This document shows positions 26,546 through 35,435 of a stretch of 64,000 nucleotides of DNA, piece after piece. The notes under the pieces were generated by a model that ran no database searches, was not told where the DNA came from, and saw only the letters and a program-made list of their open reading frames with translations. Each line of letters starts with the position of its first letter. Position 1 is the first letter of the stretch. The stretch comes from Saccharibacillus brassicae (GTDB lineage Bacteria; Bacillota; Bacilli; Paenibacillales; Paenibacillaceae). The stretch is from positions 744,001 to 808,000 of the forward strand of contig NZ_CP041217.1 in NCBI RefSeq assembly GCF_006542275.1. Direction: 5' to 3'. The position numbers and the translations under genes are program-made.

Positions 26546-27895
26546 TTACCGGCTGCGCACTTCAAAAATCGCGAACTTCAAATAATGGCCTTCTTCGACG
26601 CCGAGCAGCTGCGGATGGTCTTTGCCGGCCGCCTGCCATTCGATCAGGCGCAGCGTTTTGCCCGCATCGCGCGCCGCTTCGTGGATCGTGTCCAGAAACA
26701 GATCCGGCTTCATGTGGTACGAGCAGCTCGCCGTCACCAGATAACCGCCTTCGCTGACCAGCTTCATGCCGTGCAGATTGATGTCCTTGTAGCCGCGCAC
26801 CGCGCCTTTGACGGCCGCGCGCGCTTTGGCGAACGCCGGCGGATCGAGGATAACGACGTCCCAGCTGCGTCCGCCGCCGGCCGGCATCGGAACCGACGTA
26901 TCGACTTTGGACGTGCCTTCGGAGCGGCGTTTGCGCTCTTCAAGCCCTTTGACGTTTTCGCGCAGATAATCGAACGCGTCCGCCACGACGAACTCGACCC
27001 GATCGTCGAAGCCGTTCAGGCTGACGTTCTCCCGCGCGCTTTCGATCGCATGCGCCGAAATGTCGAGGCACGTTACTTTTTTGGCTCCGTAGGCGCAGGC
27101 ATGCAGCGTGAAGCTGCCCGTGTGCGAGAAGCATTCCAGCACCGTCGCACCGTCCCAATACGGGAAATCGACGACTTTGCCGTTTTTGTTGACGGGACGG
27201 CGCGTGCCTTCCACGTCCTGCAGTTCGATGCCGCTGCGCTCTCCCCAGCCGGTCATGAGCGGAGCGATCGAAGCGCGGTTCTCCCGTTGATCGAAGAAAT
27301 AACCGGTCTTCTGCCCCTGCTCGATATCGACTTTGAGCTTCAGCCCGTTCTCGGATACGGTCACGTGGCGCGGACATTCGCCATACAGCACGCCTGTCGT
27401 TTCTTCCAGTCCTTCCAGCAGGCGCACCGATACGTCGCTGCGCTCGTAAATGCCGGCCGGAGACAGCACTTCGACCAGCGCGCTGACGATTTCGTCTCGC
27501 CGGCGGTCCATGCCGAGTGTCAGAATCTGCACGACGAGAATGTCCGCGAAGCGGTCCACGATCAGTCCCGGCAGGAAGTCGGCTTCCCCGTAGACGAGGC
27601 GATATGCGTCGCCGCCGACGAACCGGTCGCGGTGGCGCAGGCAGTCCCGGAAACGCGACGCGAAAAAGCGCTCGTCCATCTCTTCGACGACGCCGTGCGA
27701 CAGCAGCCGGACCGTGATCTGCGAATTTTCGTTGTAATAGCCCGTGCCGAGCGGCTTGCCGCGGTGATCGGTCACTTCGACCAGATCGCCCGGCGTTATG
27801 GCGCCTTCCGTACCGGCGATCTCGCTTTTATAAATCCACGGATGGCCTTCTTCAAGACGCTTTTTCCGGTTTTTGTCCAGTATGACTTTTGCCAA
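26546..27895 (-). CDS. Class I SAM-dependent rRNA methyltransferase (RlmI/RlmK family)
   Basis: Predicted 23S rRNA cytosine-C5 methyltransferase. The 449 residues start with a PUA RNA-binding domain (about 2-75, GHPWIYKSEIAG), continue with an EEHEH-like linker and end with a Rossmann methyltransferase domain containing ECFSHTGSFTLHA near 248 and LDPPAFAK near 345. The start is TTG with RBS GAGGAGG. A Ser/Gly/Pro-rich loop (about 316-338, RSEGTSKVDTSVPMPAGGG) before the LDPPAF motif is longer than usual. The target base is inferred from the family. Confidence 0.88.
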   Translation of the reverse strand: MAKVILDKNRKKRLEEGHPWIYKSEIAGTEGAITPGDLVEVTDHRGKPLGTGYYNENSQITVRLLSHGVVEEMDERFFASRFRDCLRHRDRFVGGDAYRLVYGEADFLPGLIVDRFADILVVQILTLGMDRRRDEIVSALVEVLSPAGIYERSDVSVRLLEGLEETTGVLYGECPRHVTVSENGLKLKVDIEQGQKTGYFFDQRENRASIAPLMTGWGERSGIELQDVEGTRRPVNKNGKVVDFPYWDGATVLECFSHTGSFTLHACAYGAKKVTCLDISAHAIESARENVSLNGFDDRVEFVVADAFDYLRENVKGLEERKRRSEGTSKVDTSVPMPAGGGRSWDVVILDPPAFAKARAAVKGAVRGYKDINLHGMKLVSEGGYLVTASCSYHMKPDLFLDTIHEAARDAGKTLRLIEWQAAGKDHPQLLGVEEGHYLKFAIFEVRSR

Positions 27896-27938
27896 ATTCG
27901 TTCCTCCTCAAATTGCCGCTCTTGCCTGTCTGCCGCGC

Positions 27939-28370
27939 TTACAGCTTCAGGCCGAGCATTTGCATAGCCGATCTCAGAATCGGGTGGTTGTTTTCGTACC
28001 CCGATTTTTTGTGCAGGATCAGCGCTTCTTCCGGGGAAAACCACTCGACGCCCCGAATTTCTTCCTGCTGCGCTCTCAGCTGTCCGCCGAGCGCTTCGAC
28101 CAGGTAATACCGGACTTCCTTGTCGACCAGCCCGTATTTTTCGTTCTCGTATTGGTAGCGGATGATGTCCACGAGCTCCACGATCCGCCCTTCGATTCCG
28201 GTCTCTTCGCGAATTTCGCGCAGGGCCGCTTCCCGCGGCGTCTCGCCGACTTCGCGCTTGCCTTTGGCGAGCGAGACTTTGCCGTAGCGGTCCTGAATGA
28301 GTTGGATCTGAAGCTTTCCGCTTTCTCTGCGATATACGACGCCGCCCGCCGATATTTCCGTTCTGCTCAC
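27939..28370 (-). CDS. NUDIX hydrolase
   Basis: Nucleoside-diphosphate-linked hydrolase of unknown substrate. The 143 residues include a complete NUDIX box at about 38-60: GKREVGETPREAAL followed by REIREETGI, with all catalytic Glu residues. The start is GTG with RBS GAGGAGAG. It lies between mtaB and the rlmI-like gene on the same strand. A housekeeping or mRNA-decapping role cannot be decided from sequence. Confidence 0.93.
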   Translation of the reverse strand: MSRTEISAGGVVYRRESGKLQIQLIQDRYGKVSLAKGKREVGETPREAALREIREETGIEGRIVELVDIIRYQYENEKYGLVDKEVRYYLVEALGGQLRAQQEEIRGVEWFSPEEALILHKKSGYENNHPILRSAMQMLGLKL

Positions 28371-28401
28371 CGTCTTCTCTCCTCGTCCGTGCTTGACCGT
28401 C

Positions 28402-28439
28402 CCGCAAACAAAAGGACTCCGCGGCTGTCGGCGAAGTCC
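28402..28439 (-). terminator. Terminator of rsmE-mtaB
   Basis: Hairpin GGACTTCGC / GCGGAGTCC (one wobble pair) followed on the minus strand by TTTTGTTTGCG. Confidence 0.8.
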
Positions 28440-28497
28440 CCTGCTGCCTGTCTCCCGCTTCCGCCCGGCTGCGCGCCGGACATCATTCGGATCGTGC

Positions 28498-29841
28498 TCA
28501 GGATACCGACGCCGCCTGGACTTCGTCCAGAACGCGCAGCAGCTGGCCGCGGCATTCGTTCGCGCCCGCTTCGGTAATCTTGACCCGGCACAGTTTGCCC
28601 TGCAGTTCTTGCGAACCTTCGAACAGGACGGTCAGGTAGTTGTCGCTGTGTCCGGCAACCCAGCCTTGCGGATACAGTCCTTTTTCGTTTTTCTCGGGAA
28701 TGACGTCGACGACCTGGCCGACGAACTTCTCCGCGTATTCAAGCTGCATGCGTTCCGACAGCTGGATCAGTTCGTGAACGCGCGCGTTTTTGACCTCGTC
28801 GTCCACCTGGTCTTCCATCCGCGCGGCCGGCGTGCCGGTACGCTGCGAATACGGGAAAACGTGCATTTCCGAGAATCCGATCTGCTGCATGAACGTATAG
28901 CCGTTTTGGTACATTTCTTCGGTCTCGCCCGGGAAGCCGACGATTACGTCGGTCGTGATCGCCACGTCCGGCATCGTCTCGCGGATACGCGCGATCTTCT
29001 CGGCAAACTCGGCGACCGTATACTTGCGGCGCATCCGTTTGAGTACCGAATCGTCGCCCGCCTGCAGCGGAATATGGAAATGGCGGCACATTTTGGTCGA
29101 CCGCTTCAGCACATCCAGCATCTTGTCGTCGATCTGGCTCGCTTCGATCGAACTGATGCGTATCCGCTCCAGTCCTTCGACCTTGTCCAGTTCTTCCATC
29201 AGGTCGGACAGGCGGTACTGGTCCATATCGTCGCCGTAGCCGCCCGTATGGATACCCGTCAGCACGATTTCTTTGTACCCGGCGGCGACCAGCTGGCGCG
29301 CCTGGTTCAGCACGCTTTGCGGATCGCGGCTGCGGGACAGTCCGCGCGACCACGGGATGATGCAGAAGGTGCAAAAATTGTTGCAGCCTTCCTGGATTTT
29401 GAGAAACGCGCGCGTATGGCCGTTGAAGCTCGGCACGTCGAGTTCTTCGAACGTGCGCGTCTTCATGATATTGCGCACGGCGTTGATCGGCTCGCGCTTG
29501 GCTTTGATCTCGTCGACGAGCGGCAGGATCTTCTCGCGGTCCTGGGTGCCGATGACGAGATCGACGCCGGGAATTTCCAAAATTTCGGCCGCGGACGTCT
29601 GCGCGTAGCAGCCTGTCACCGCGACGATCGCGTTCGGATTGCGGCGCACGGCGCGGCGAATAATCTGGCGGCTTTTCTTGTCGCCGGTATTCGTGACCGT
29701 ACATGTATTGATCAGGTAGACGTCCGCCGTCTGATCGAACTCCACCTGTTCGTACCCTTCTTTTTTGAACAGCTGCCAGATGGCTTCCGTATCATAGAAA
29801 TTGACTTTGCAGCCCAGCGTATAAAAAGCGACCGATGGCAT
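28498..29841 (-). CDS. mtaB: tRNA (N6-threonylcarbamoyladenosine37-C2)-methylthiotransferase MtaB
   Basis: Radical-SAM enzyme that adds a methylthio group to t6A37 of ANN-decoding tRNAs. The start MPSVAFYTLGCKVN at 29841 (RBS GGGAGG) gives 447 residues; an upstream 14-residue extension lies in rsmE. The first cluster domain begins at Cys11. The radical-SAM motif reads CNNFCTFC near 150. A C-terminal TRAM domain follows (about 375-440). It starts two bases after the rsmE stop, as in yqeU-yqeV of B. subtilis. Confidence 0.95.
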   Translation of the reverse strand: MPSVAFYTLGCKVNFYDTEAIWQLFKKEGYEQVEFDQTADVYLINTCTVTNTGDKKSRQIIRRAVRRNPNAIVAVTGCYAQTSAAEILEIPGVDLVIGTQDREKILPLVDEIKAKREPINAVRNIMKTRTFEELDVPSFNGHTRAFLKIQEGCNNFCTFCIIPWSRGLSRSRDPQSVLNQARQLVAAGYKEIVLTGIHTGGYGDDMDQYRLSDLMEELDKVEGLERIRISSIEASQIDDKMLDVLKRSTKMCRHFHIPLQAGDDSVLKRMRRKYTVAEFAEKIARIRETMPDVAITTDVIVGFPGETEEMYQNGYTFMQQIGFSEMHVFPYSQRTGTPAARMEDQVDDEVKNARVHELIQLSERMQLEYAEKFVGQVVDVIPEKNEKGLYPQGWVAGHSDNYLTVLFEGSQELQGKLCRVKITEAGANECRGQLLRVLDEVQAASVS

Positions 29842-29843
29842 CG

Positions 29844-30605
29844 TTAAATTCCTCCCATTTCTCCGGACTCGTACAGAATGCAAGACAGCGCGGTCATCCC
29901 GGCCGTCTCCGCTCTCAGGATGCGTTTGCCCAGACCGGCGACTTTGGCGCCCGCCGCGGACGCTTCGTCCGCTTCGCGCTCGGAGAACCCGCCTTCGGGG
30001 CCGACGACGACGAGAATGTTCGCCGCGCCTTCCGGCCGTCCTTCCGCAAACGGGCGCACGAGATCCCGCAGCTGTTGTCCGTTTTCTTTTTCATAGCAAA
30101 ATAAGACGAGGTCGTACGCTTCGAACGTCTTGAGCAGCTGCTTGTAGGTCAGCGGCTGAAGCACGCCCGGAATCCGGCTGCGATGGCTCTGCTCGGCCGC
30201 TTCCTTGGCGATCTTGCTCCAGCGCTGCAGCCGTTTCTCTTCCTTCTTCGCGTCGTACTGCACCACGGTGCGCTCCGACAGGAACGGCACGAACGCCGCC
30301 GCGCCGATCTCCGTACACTTTTGGATCACCGTCTCCAGCTTGTCTCCCTTGGGCAGACTCTGGGCGATGCTGACGCGGAAACGGGCTTCGCTTTTCTCCG
30401 CGATCTCTTCCAGCACGGACGCAATCACTTCGCCCTGCTCGACCGTTTCGAGTTCGGCCAGCACGAGGCGTTCCCGCCCGTCGCAGACGATGATCGGGTC
30501 TCCCGGCCGACCGCGCATCACTTTGCCGATATGGCGCGCGTCTTCGCCGACGATACGAACTTTATCCTGTTCAAACTGCTCTTTTTCCACAAAATATCTC
30601 TGCAT
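29844..30605 (-). CDS. rsmE: 16S rRNA m3U1498 methyltransferase RsmE
   Basis: SPOUT-class methyltransferase acting on U1498 of 16S rRNA in the assembled 30S. The 253 residues open with MQRYFVEKEQF and a PUA-like domain. They end with the SAM-binding trefoil knot signatures VVGPEGGFSEREADEA (about 200-215) and LGKRILRAETA. The RBS (GGATGAG) is weak. The gene precedes mtaB and follows the M50 protease gene on the same strand after a terminator. Confidence 0.96.
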   Translation of the reverse strand: MQRYFVEKEQFEQDKVRIVGEDARHIGKVMRGRPGDPIIVCDGRERLVLAELETVEQGEVIASVLEEIAEKSEARFRVSIAQSLPKGDKLETVIQKCTEIGAAAFVPFLSERTVVQYDAKKEEKRLQRWSKIAKEAAEQSHRSRIPGVLQPLTYKQLLKTFEAYDLVLFCYEKENGQQLRDLVRPFAEGRPEGAANILVVVGPEGGFSEREADEASAAGAKVAGLGKRILRAETAGMTALSCILYESGEMGGI

Positions 30606-30682
30606 GTCTCATCCACTTCTCTTCCGTTTTTGACCAAATTCCATCATACACAATTTGCCCGCCGCTGACCAGTGGACATAGC

Positions 30683-30715
30683 GAAAAACCGGCTTTCCCG
30701 CGTGGGAAAACCGGC
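30683..30715 (-). terminator. Terminator of prmA-M50 protease
   Basis: Hairpin CCGGTTTTCCC / GGGAAAGCCGG-type stem, followed by TTTTTCGC on the minus strand. It is the one minus-strand terminator here whose T-run is not followed by G. Confidence 0.82.
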
Positions 30716-30722
30716 AGAAACG

Positions 30723-31394
30723 TTACGTGAACAATCGGACGCCGAAATCGAACATCGCCTGCGAAAGTTCGTACACCCAGATGCCGAGCCGGCCGATCGT
30801 ATTGTCGCGAAGCGGCGGGATGAACACGATCATCAGGAAAATGAAAATGGAATACGGCTCGATCGCCTGAAGCTTGCGGCGCAGCGGCTTCGGCGCGATA
30901 TCTTCGATAATCCGGTACCCGTCCAGCGGAGGCAGCGGCACGAGGTTGAACAGGAACAACAACACGTTGAGCTGGATCAGTTTTTCGAAAAAGAGGACGA
31001 CCGCTTCGATCCCTCTCGACGTCGAAGCTGCGTCCAGCACGCCGTTCACCTGCAGCCCCGCATAGACGATCGCCCCGACGAAAGCGATCAGCAGATTGCT
31101 CAGCGGGCCGACCGCCGAGACGATGACGCCCATCAGGCGCGGACGGCTGAAGTTCTCGCGCGTGACCGGGACGGGACGCGCCCAGCCGAATCCCGCGATC
31201 AGAATCAGGATCATGCCGAGAAAATCGACGTGGCGCGCCGGATTCAGCGTGACGCGGCCGAGCAGCTGCGCCGTCGGATCGCCCAGTTTGTACGCCGCGT
31301 ACGCATGCGCGAATTCGTGCACGGTGAACGCGATAATCAGCACGATCAGGACGAACGGAAGTTCGTCGAACGAAAAAGCGAGAAAGTTTTCCAT
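30723..31394 (-). CDS. Site-2 protease family membrane metallopeptidase (M50)
   Basis: Predicted intramembrane zinc protease of the compact M50 class found in many Firmicutes. The 223 residues have about five to six TM segments. The zinc motif HEFAH is at 26-30 within the first TM helix, and the third ligand lies in LVPLPPLDG near 150-158. There is no PDZ domain and no CBS domain. Its ATG directly follows the prmA TAA. The substrate is unknown; no partner gene for regulated proteolysis is visible nearby. Confidence 0.9.
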   Translation of the reverse strand: MENFLAFSFDELPFVLIVLIIAFTVHEFAHAYAAYKLGDPTAQLLGRVTLNPARHVDFLGMILILIAGFGWARPVPVTRENFSRPRLMGVIVSAVGPLSNLLIAFVGAIVYAGLQVNGVLDAASTSRGIEAVVLFFEKLIQLNVLLFLFNLVPLPPLDGYRIIEDIAPKPLRRKLQAIEPYSIFIFLMIVFIPPLRDNTIGRLGIWVYELSQAMFDFGVRLFT

Positions 31395-32375
31395 TTACAC
31401 CACCTTTTCCGCGATAAACGCCAACCATTCCTCCTCGCGATGCACGTCGCGAATCGTCAGGCCGGCCGCGGTCAGACCGTCGCGCACCGCTTGTTCCTTG
31501 TCTTTGTAAATGCCGGACGCCAGGTACAGGCCGCCCGGACGCAGCGCCGCGTATACGTCGTGCGTGAACAGGAGAATCACTTCGGCCAAAATGTTGGCGA
31601 CGACGATCTGCACCGGCAGCTCCACGTTGATTGGGGCAGACTGCCCTTCTTCGTTCGGGGTCAGCACCGACAGCAGATCGCTTTCCTTGACCAGAATCTG
31701 TTCATCCAGCCCGTTCAGCGTCACGTTCTCCCGCGCGCTTCGCACGGCGACAGGGTCCAGATCGAGCGCCATGACTCTTTGGGCTCCGAGCTTGATCGCG
31801 CCGATCGCCAGAATGCCGGAACCCGTGCCGACGTCGATCACTTCTTCCCCGCCCTGAACGATGCTTTCGAGCGCCCGCAGGCACAGCGCCGTCGTCGGAT
31901 GGGTGCCGGTGCCGAACGCCATGCCCGGATCGAGTTCGATCACGTGTTCGCCTTCCGCCGCTTCATACTCTTCCCATAACGGCTTGATCGTCAGTTTGTC
32001 GGACACTTTGAGCGGCTTGTAATACGCTTTCCAGGCGGTCGCCCATTCTTCTTCGTCCACCAGGCGGCTTGCGAACGTCGGACTGCCGGTATCGATATCG
32101 AACGTCGCAAGTTCCGTCGTGCGATTGCGCACTTCTTCCAGCACCGACTCAATATCGACGTCTTCGGAAAAATAGCCTTTGATCTCGGCGCGGCCTTCCG
32201 GAATATCGTTCAGCGGTTGATCGTACCATTCGCCGTAAGGACTTTCGCGCTTCTTATTCAAATTGCCGGATTCTTCGATCGAAACGCCGCCCGCTCCCGC
32301 TTCGTGCAGGAAATTCGAGATCGCTTCCACCGCTTCCTCGGTCGTATGTATGGTCAATTCGTGCCACAGCATCAT
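31395..32375 (-). CDS. prmA: Ribosomal protein L11 methyltransferase
   Basis: SAM-dependent enzyme that trimethylates ribosomal protein L11. I take the first ATG (32375) after GAGGAG; a TTG one codon upstream and an ATG one codon downstream are also possible. The roughly 326 residues comprise an N-terminal substrate-recognition domain and a methyltransferase domain with VIDVGTGSGILAIGA near 178 and VVANILAEV near 245. In B. subtilis it follows dnaJ; here an accessory block of about 4 kb separates them. Confidence 0.95.
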   Translation of the reverse strand: MMLWHELTIHTTEEAVEAISNFLHEAGAGGVSIEESGNLNKKRESPYGEWYDQPLNDIPEGRAEIKGYFSEDVDIESVLEEVRNRTTELATFDIDTGSPTFASRLVDEEEWATAWKAYYKPLKVSDKLTIKPLWEEYEAAEGEHVIELDPGMAFGTGTHPTTALCLRALESIVQGGEEVIDVGTGSGILAIGAIKLGAQRVMALDLDPVAVRSARENVTLNGLDEQILVKESDLLSVLTPNEEGQSAPINVELPVQIVVANILAEVILLFTHDVYAALRPGGLYLASGIYKDKEQAVRDGLTAAGLTIRDVHREEEWLAFIAEKVV

Positions 32376-32391
32376 CAATCGCTCCTCAATA

Positions 32392-32440
32392 TTAACTTTT
32401 GCGTTCGTTTCATTGTACTATAGACGAAGAGACAGCACAA
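32392..32440. promoter_or_regulatory. Overlapping divergent promoters of prmA and the zinc-ribbon gene
   Basis: Plus strand: TTAACT (32392-32397), 18 bp, TACTAT (32416-32421). Minus strand: TTGTGC (32435-32440), 17 bp, TACAAT (32412-32417). The two -10 hexamers overlap by two bases, so polymerase could not occupy both at once. Confidence 0.5.
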
Positions 32441-32477
32441 AACCCTGAATCTTTTCGGGAGAAAAGAGGACAAACCG

Positions 32478-32984
32478 ATGATCTATTGCACAAACTGCGG
32501 AGCCCCGTGTCCGGACGACGCCAAGTTTTGCGGAAAATGCGGACATGCGTTGAGCGGAGGCGCCGCGCCGGGCGACATATCGCGTCAGGCGCCGTCTACG
32601 GCAGAGGAAAATCAGTCTGCGGGCGCGGAGCAAACGCTCTGGGAAGGCCGTCCGTCCGATCTGGGCGACCAGATCCGTACGGGGCTGCTGCTCAACAACG
32701 TCCGCTACACGATTACGAGCCAGCGGCTGATCGTTACGACCGGCCTGATCGGCAAAAAGTCGGAAGAACTGGAATTGGTCCGGGTCAAAGACATTACGCT
32801 GGAAAAAACGGCGATGGACCGCATGATGGGCGTCGGCACGATCACCGTCCATTCGAGCGACCCGACCACGCCGACGGTGCTGCTCGAAGACGTCAGGGAC
32901 GCCGAGAAAGTCAAAGACCTGCTGCGCGGCGCGGTACGCGCGGAGAAAGAACGGTCCGGCACGCGCTACCGCGAAGATCTGTAG
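32478..32984 (+). CDS. Zinc-ribbon and bacterial PH-domain protein
   Basis: The 168 residues start with a zinc ribbon (CTNCG at 4-8 and CGKCG near 18-22). A linker of about 30 residues follows, then a bPH2/YdbT-like domain from about 52 (EQTLWEGRPS, YTITSQRLIVTTGLIGKKSEEL, VRVKDITLEKT). Such domains usually face the cytoplasmic membrane, but no TM segment is present here. RBS AGAGG lies before the ATG. It is one of few plus-strand genes and stands alone, with a bidirectional terminator behind it. Function unknown. Confidence 0.85.
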   Translation: MIYCTNCGAPCPDDAKFCGKCGHALSGGAAPGDISRQAPSTAEENQSAGAEQTLWEGRPSDLGDQIRTGLLLNNVRYTITSQRLIVTTGLIGKKSEELELVRVKDITLEKTAMDRMMGVGTITVHSSDPTTPTVLLEDVRDAEKVKDLLRGAVRAEKERSGTRYREDL

Positions 32985-33065
32985 CGGCGCTTGTTGCTTG
33001 CGGCAGGCGGCGGATTGAAGTTCGGCAATGCACAAGGTAATCGTTGGGCCTAAGTCACCAAACAG

Positions 33066-33106
33066 CAAAAACCCCGTGCTCCGATTTTCGGAGCACGGGG
33101 TTTTTC
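33066..33106. terminator. Bidirectional terminator
   Basis: Perfect stem ACCCCGTGCTCCG / CGGAGCACGGGGT (33071-33101), with T-runs on both strands. It serves the zinc-ribbon gene (+) and the MFS gene (-). Confidence 0.92.
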
Positions 33107-33171
33107 ATCTCACGCGGCGGATTGGACAGATTCGAACGTTCCGCCAGGCGGAGCTGCCGGAAAAGCGTGAT

Positions 33172-34701
33172 TTACGCTTTTGCGTTTTCCGCAGGCGTGG
33201 TCGGTACTTTTTTCGCGGCCGGTACGCCCTGGCGTTCCACGATGACGCGTTTGATGAAGAAAGCGAGTACGAACGCCGCAGCCGTCATCCACGTGGCGAC
33301 GACGAACGAATGGTTGATGCCCTGCACGGTCGCTTCGCGCGTGACGGTCGCCATTTGCGCCGCATCCTGCGGGTTGATGCCCATGCTGACGACCAACTGC
33401 TTGCCGACTTCGGCCGCTTTGTTGGACATGATCGAGACGAGCAGCGCCGTGCCGAGCGCGCCGGCAATCGTGCGCAGCGTGTTGGACATCGCCGTGCCGT
33501 GGCCGTTCAGACGGGCCGGCAGCTGGTTCAGACCGGCGGTCTGGATCGGCATCATCATGAGCGACATGCCGAACATCCGCACCGTGTACACGATGATCAG
33601 ATGGCGATACGTCGTATCGATACTAAGCTGGCTGAACTGGTACGTCGTGATGGTCATGATCGCAAGACCTGCGACGGCGAGCCAACGCGCGCCGATTTTA
33701 TCGAAAATATAACCGGTGATCGGCGACATGATGCCCATCAGGATCGCGCCCGGCAGCAGCATGAGACCGGATTCGACCGGCGTGAAGCCGCGGACGTTTT
33801 GCAAATACAGCGGAAGCAGGATCATGCCGGAGAACAGCGCCATCGTAGCGATGACGTTAATAATCGTTGTGAGTGTGAATACGTCGTATTTGAATACGCG
33901 CATTTCCAGAATCGGCTTCTCGCTTCTGAGCTGGCGAATAACGAACCAGAGCAGCGAAGCCGCGCCGATCGCAAGCGTCCACAGCACTTCCGCCGATTCC
34001 CAGCCTTGCGAACCCGCTTGGCTGAAGCCGTACAGAATGCCGCCGAATCCGATCGTCGACAGGACGACGGCGAGCATATCAAGCTTCGGCCGCGACGTCT
34101 CGGTGACGTTGCGCATGAACAGGATGCCGAGGATGATCGAGATCACGCCGAACGGCAGAATCAGGTAGAACAGGTAATGCCAGTCGTAATGCTCGACCAT
34201 CCAGCCGGACAGCGTAGGTCCGATCGCCGGAGCGAAGATCATGGCCACGCCGACGAGGCCCATGGCGGAACCGCGTTTTTCGATTGGGAAAATGGTAAGG
34301 ATCGTGAACGTCATCAGCGGCATCAGGATGCCGGCTCCGGCAGCCTGGACCATACGGCCCGCGAGCAGCAGACCGAACGATTCGCTGAACGCACACAGCA
34401 GCGTGCCGGCGGTGAACAAACTCATCGCGGTAATAAACAGGTTACGCGACGTGAAACGGGCCATCAGGTAAGCGGTGACCGGAACCATGACGCCGTTGAC
34501 GAGCATGAAGCCCGTGCTCAGCCATTGAATGACGGTCGTCTCGACGCCGAGGTCGATTGCCATGGTCGGCAGCGCCACGTTGAGCAGCGTTTGGTTCAGC
34601 AGCGCCACGAAAGCGCCGATCAGCAGAGCGACGAGGATCGGTCCCTTTTTCAGGGTCTGAATATCTTGTACAGCGGTTCGGTTATTCATGGTGGTTTTCA
34701 T
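33172..34701 (-). CDS. DHA2-family MFS multidrug transporter (EmrB/QacA type)
   Basis: Proton-driven efflux pump predicted from 509 residues with 14 hydrophobic segments and family motifs: TLLNVALPTMAIDLG near 40, WLSTGFMLVNGVMVP near 60, and GPTLSGWMVEHYDWHYLFY near 165. The first ATG lies 20 bases inside the marR gene; a second ATG four codons later is an alternative. It is cotranscribed with the MarR regulator, the classical layout of a drug-inducible exporter. The compound exported cannot be told. Confidence 0.92.
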   Translation of the reverse strand: MKTTMNNRTAVQDIQTLKKGPILVALLIGAFVALLNQTLLNVALPTMAIDLGVETTVIQWLSTGFMLVNGVMVPVTAYLMARFTSRNLFITAMSLFTAGTLLCAFSESFGLLLAGRMVQAAGAGILMPLMTFTILTIFPIEKRGSAMGLVGVAMIFAPAIGPTLSGWMVEHYDWHYLFYLILPFGVISIILGILFMRNVTETSRPKLDMLAVVLSTIGFGGILYGFSQAGSQGWESAEVLWTLAIGAASLLWFVIRQLRSEKPILEMRVFKYDVFTLTTIINVIATMALFSGMILLPLYLQNVRGFTPVESGLMLLPGAILMGIMSPITGYIFDKIGARWLAVAGLAIMTITTYQFSQLSIDTTYRHLIIVYTVRMFGMSLMMMPIQTAGLNQLPARLNGHGTAMSNTLRTIAGALGTALLVSIMSNKAAEVGKQLVVSMGINPQDAAQMATVTREATVQGINHSFVVATWMTAAAFVLAFFIKRVIVERQGVPAAKKVPTTPAENAKA

Positions 34702-35140
34702 CTCTCACTTCTTCTAATTTTTTGATGATCTTGCGGTGCACGCCGAGCATGGCCCGGACTTCTTCGGGATCGAGATCGTTCAACCCCGACAAATACTTGC
34801 GGTAGGCGGCGTCCGCTTCTTCCAGAACCTGCATCCCTTTGGGCGACAGCTTCAGCACGATCGAGCGCCTGTTGTGGTTCGGACGTTCCCGGCTGACGAG
34901 CTCGGCCTTGACCAGCCGGTCGATGACGCCGCTGACCGTGCTGCTGACCAGCCGCATATGCTCCGCCAGTTCGCCGAGCCCGATCTCCGGTCGGTCCCGT
35001 AGCGCTTTGAGCGTCATCAGCTGAATGCCCGTCACGCCGAACCGGCACGACATTTCCGACATCAGTTGAAAAAAGAGCTGCTTCACTTCCCGGAAAGAAT
35101 CGACAATTTCATGCAGTTCAATCTCCGTATTGGTGTTCAC
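34682..35140 (-). CDS. MarR family transcriptional regulator
   Basis: Winged-helix dimeric regulator of 152 residues. The recognition region is LGELAEHMRLVSSTVSGVID (about 56-75), and the wing contains NHNRRSIVLKLSPKG near 92. It lies upstream of and overlaps the MFS exporter. A 12-bp perfect palindrome lies just downstream of the -10 of its promoter, so auto-repression relieved by a ligand is the likely mode. No cysteine-based redox switch is evident beyond Cys32. Confidence 0.93.
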   Translation of the reverse strand: MNTNTEIELHEIVDSFREVKQLFFQLMSEMSCRFGVTGIQLMTLKALRDRPEIGLGELAEHMRLVSSTVSGVIDRLVKAELVSRERPNHNRRSIVLKLSPKGMQVLEEADAAYRKYLSGLNDLDPEEVRAMLGVHRKIIKKLEEVRDENHHE

Positions 35141-35218
35141 CTATATCGCTGTCCTTTCTCACCTGCCTGAACGTTCTCCTGCGAAATGTTTCTATAGCAA
35201 TAATTGGTACCAGAACAA

Positions 35219-35260
35219 TTCGTATACGAACTATTATACCGCAAATTTTTATAGTGTCAA
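35219..35260 (-). promoter_or_regulatory. Promoter and operator of marR-MFS
   Basis: TTGACA (35255-35260), 16 bp, TATAAT (35233-35238). Immediately downstream lies the perfect palindrome TTCGTATACGAA (35219-35230), well placed for MarR to block initiation. Confidence 0.75.
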
Positions 35261-35274
35261 CATTTACATAGAAA

Positions 35275-35382
35275 AAGCGGGATTTTCGGTGCTTCGCTCG
35301 GGTTGTTTTCCTGCTCGGGACTGCAAAGCAGTCCGCGAGTAAAGGGAAAGCCAAAAGTCGCTCAGCCCCGAAAATCCCGCTT
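35275..35382. repeat. Nested inverted repeat
   Basis: Perfect 15-bp arms AAGCGGGATTTTCGG (35275-35289) and CCGAAAATCCCGCTT (35368-35382) enclose 78 bases. These hold a second hairpin, CTCGGGACTGC-AAA-GCAGTCC-GCGAG (about 35314-35339). No U-tract follows, so it is not a simple terminator. A small non-autonomous element or a structured RNA is possible. Confidence 0.6.
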
Positions 35383-35435
35383 CCGATCCGGGGGAAGCAG
35401 GCGGCCCCTCGGGCCGGACCGCCGGGCGGGCAGGC

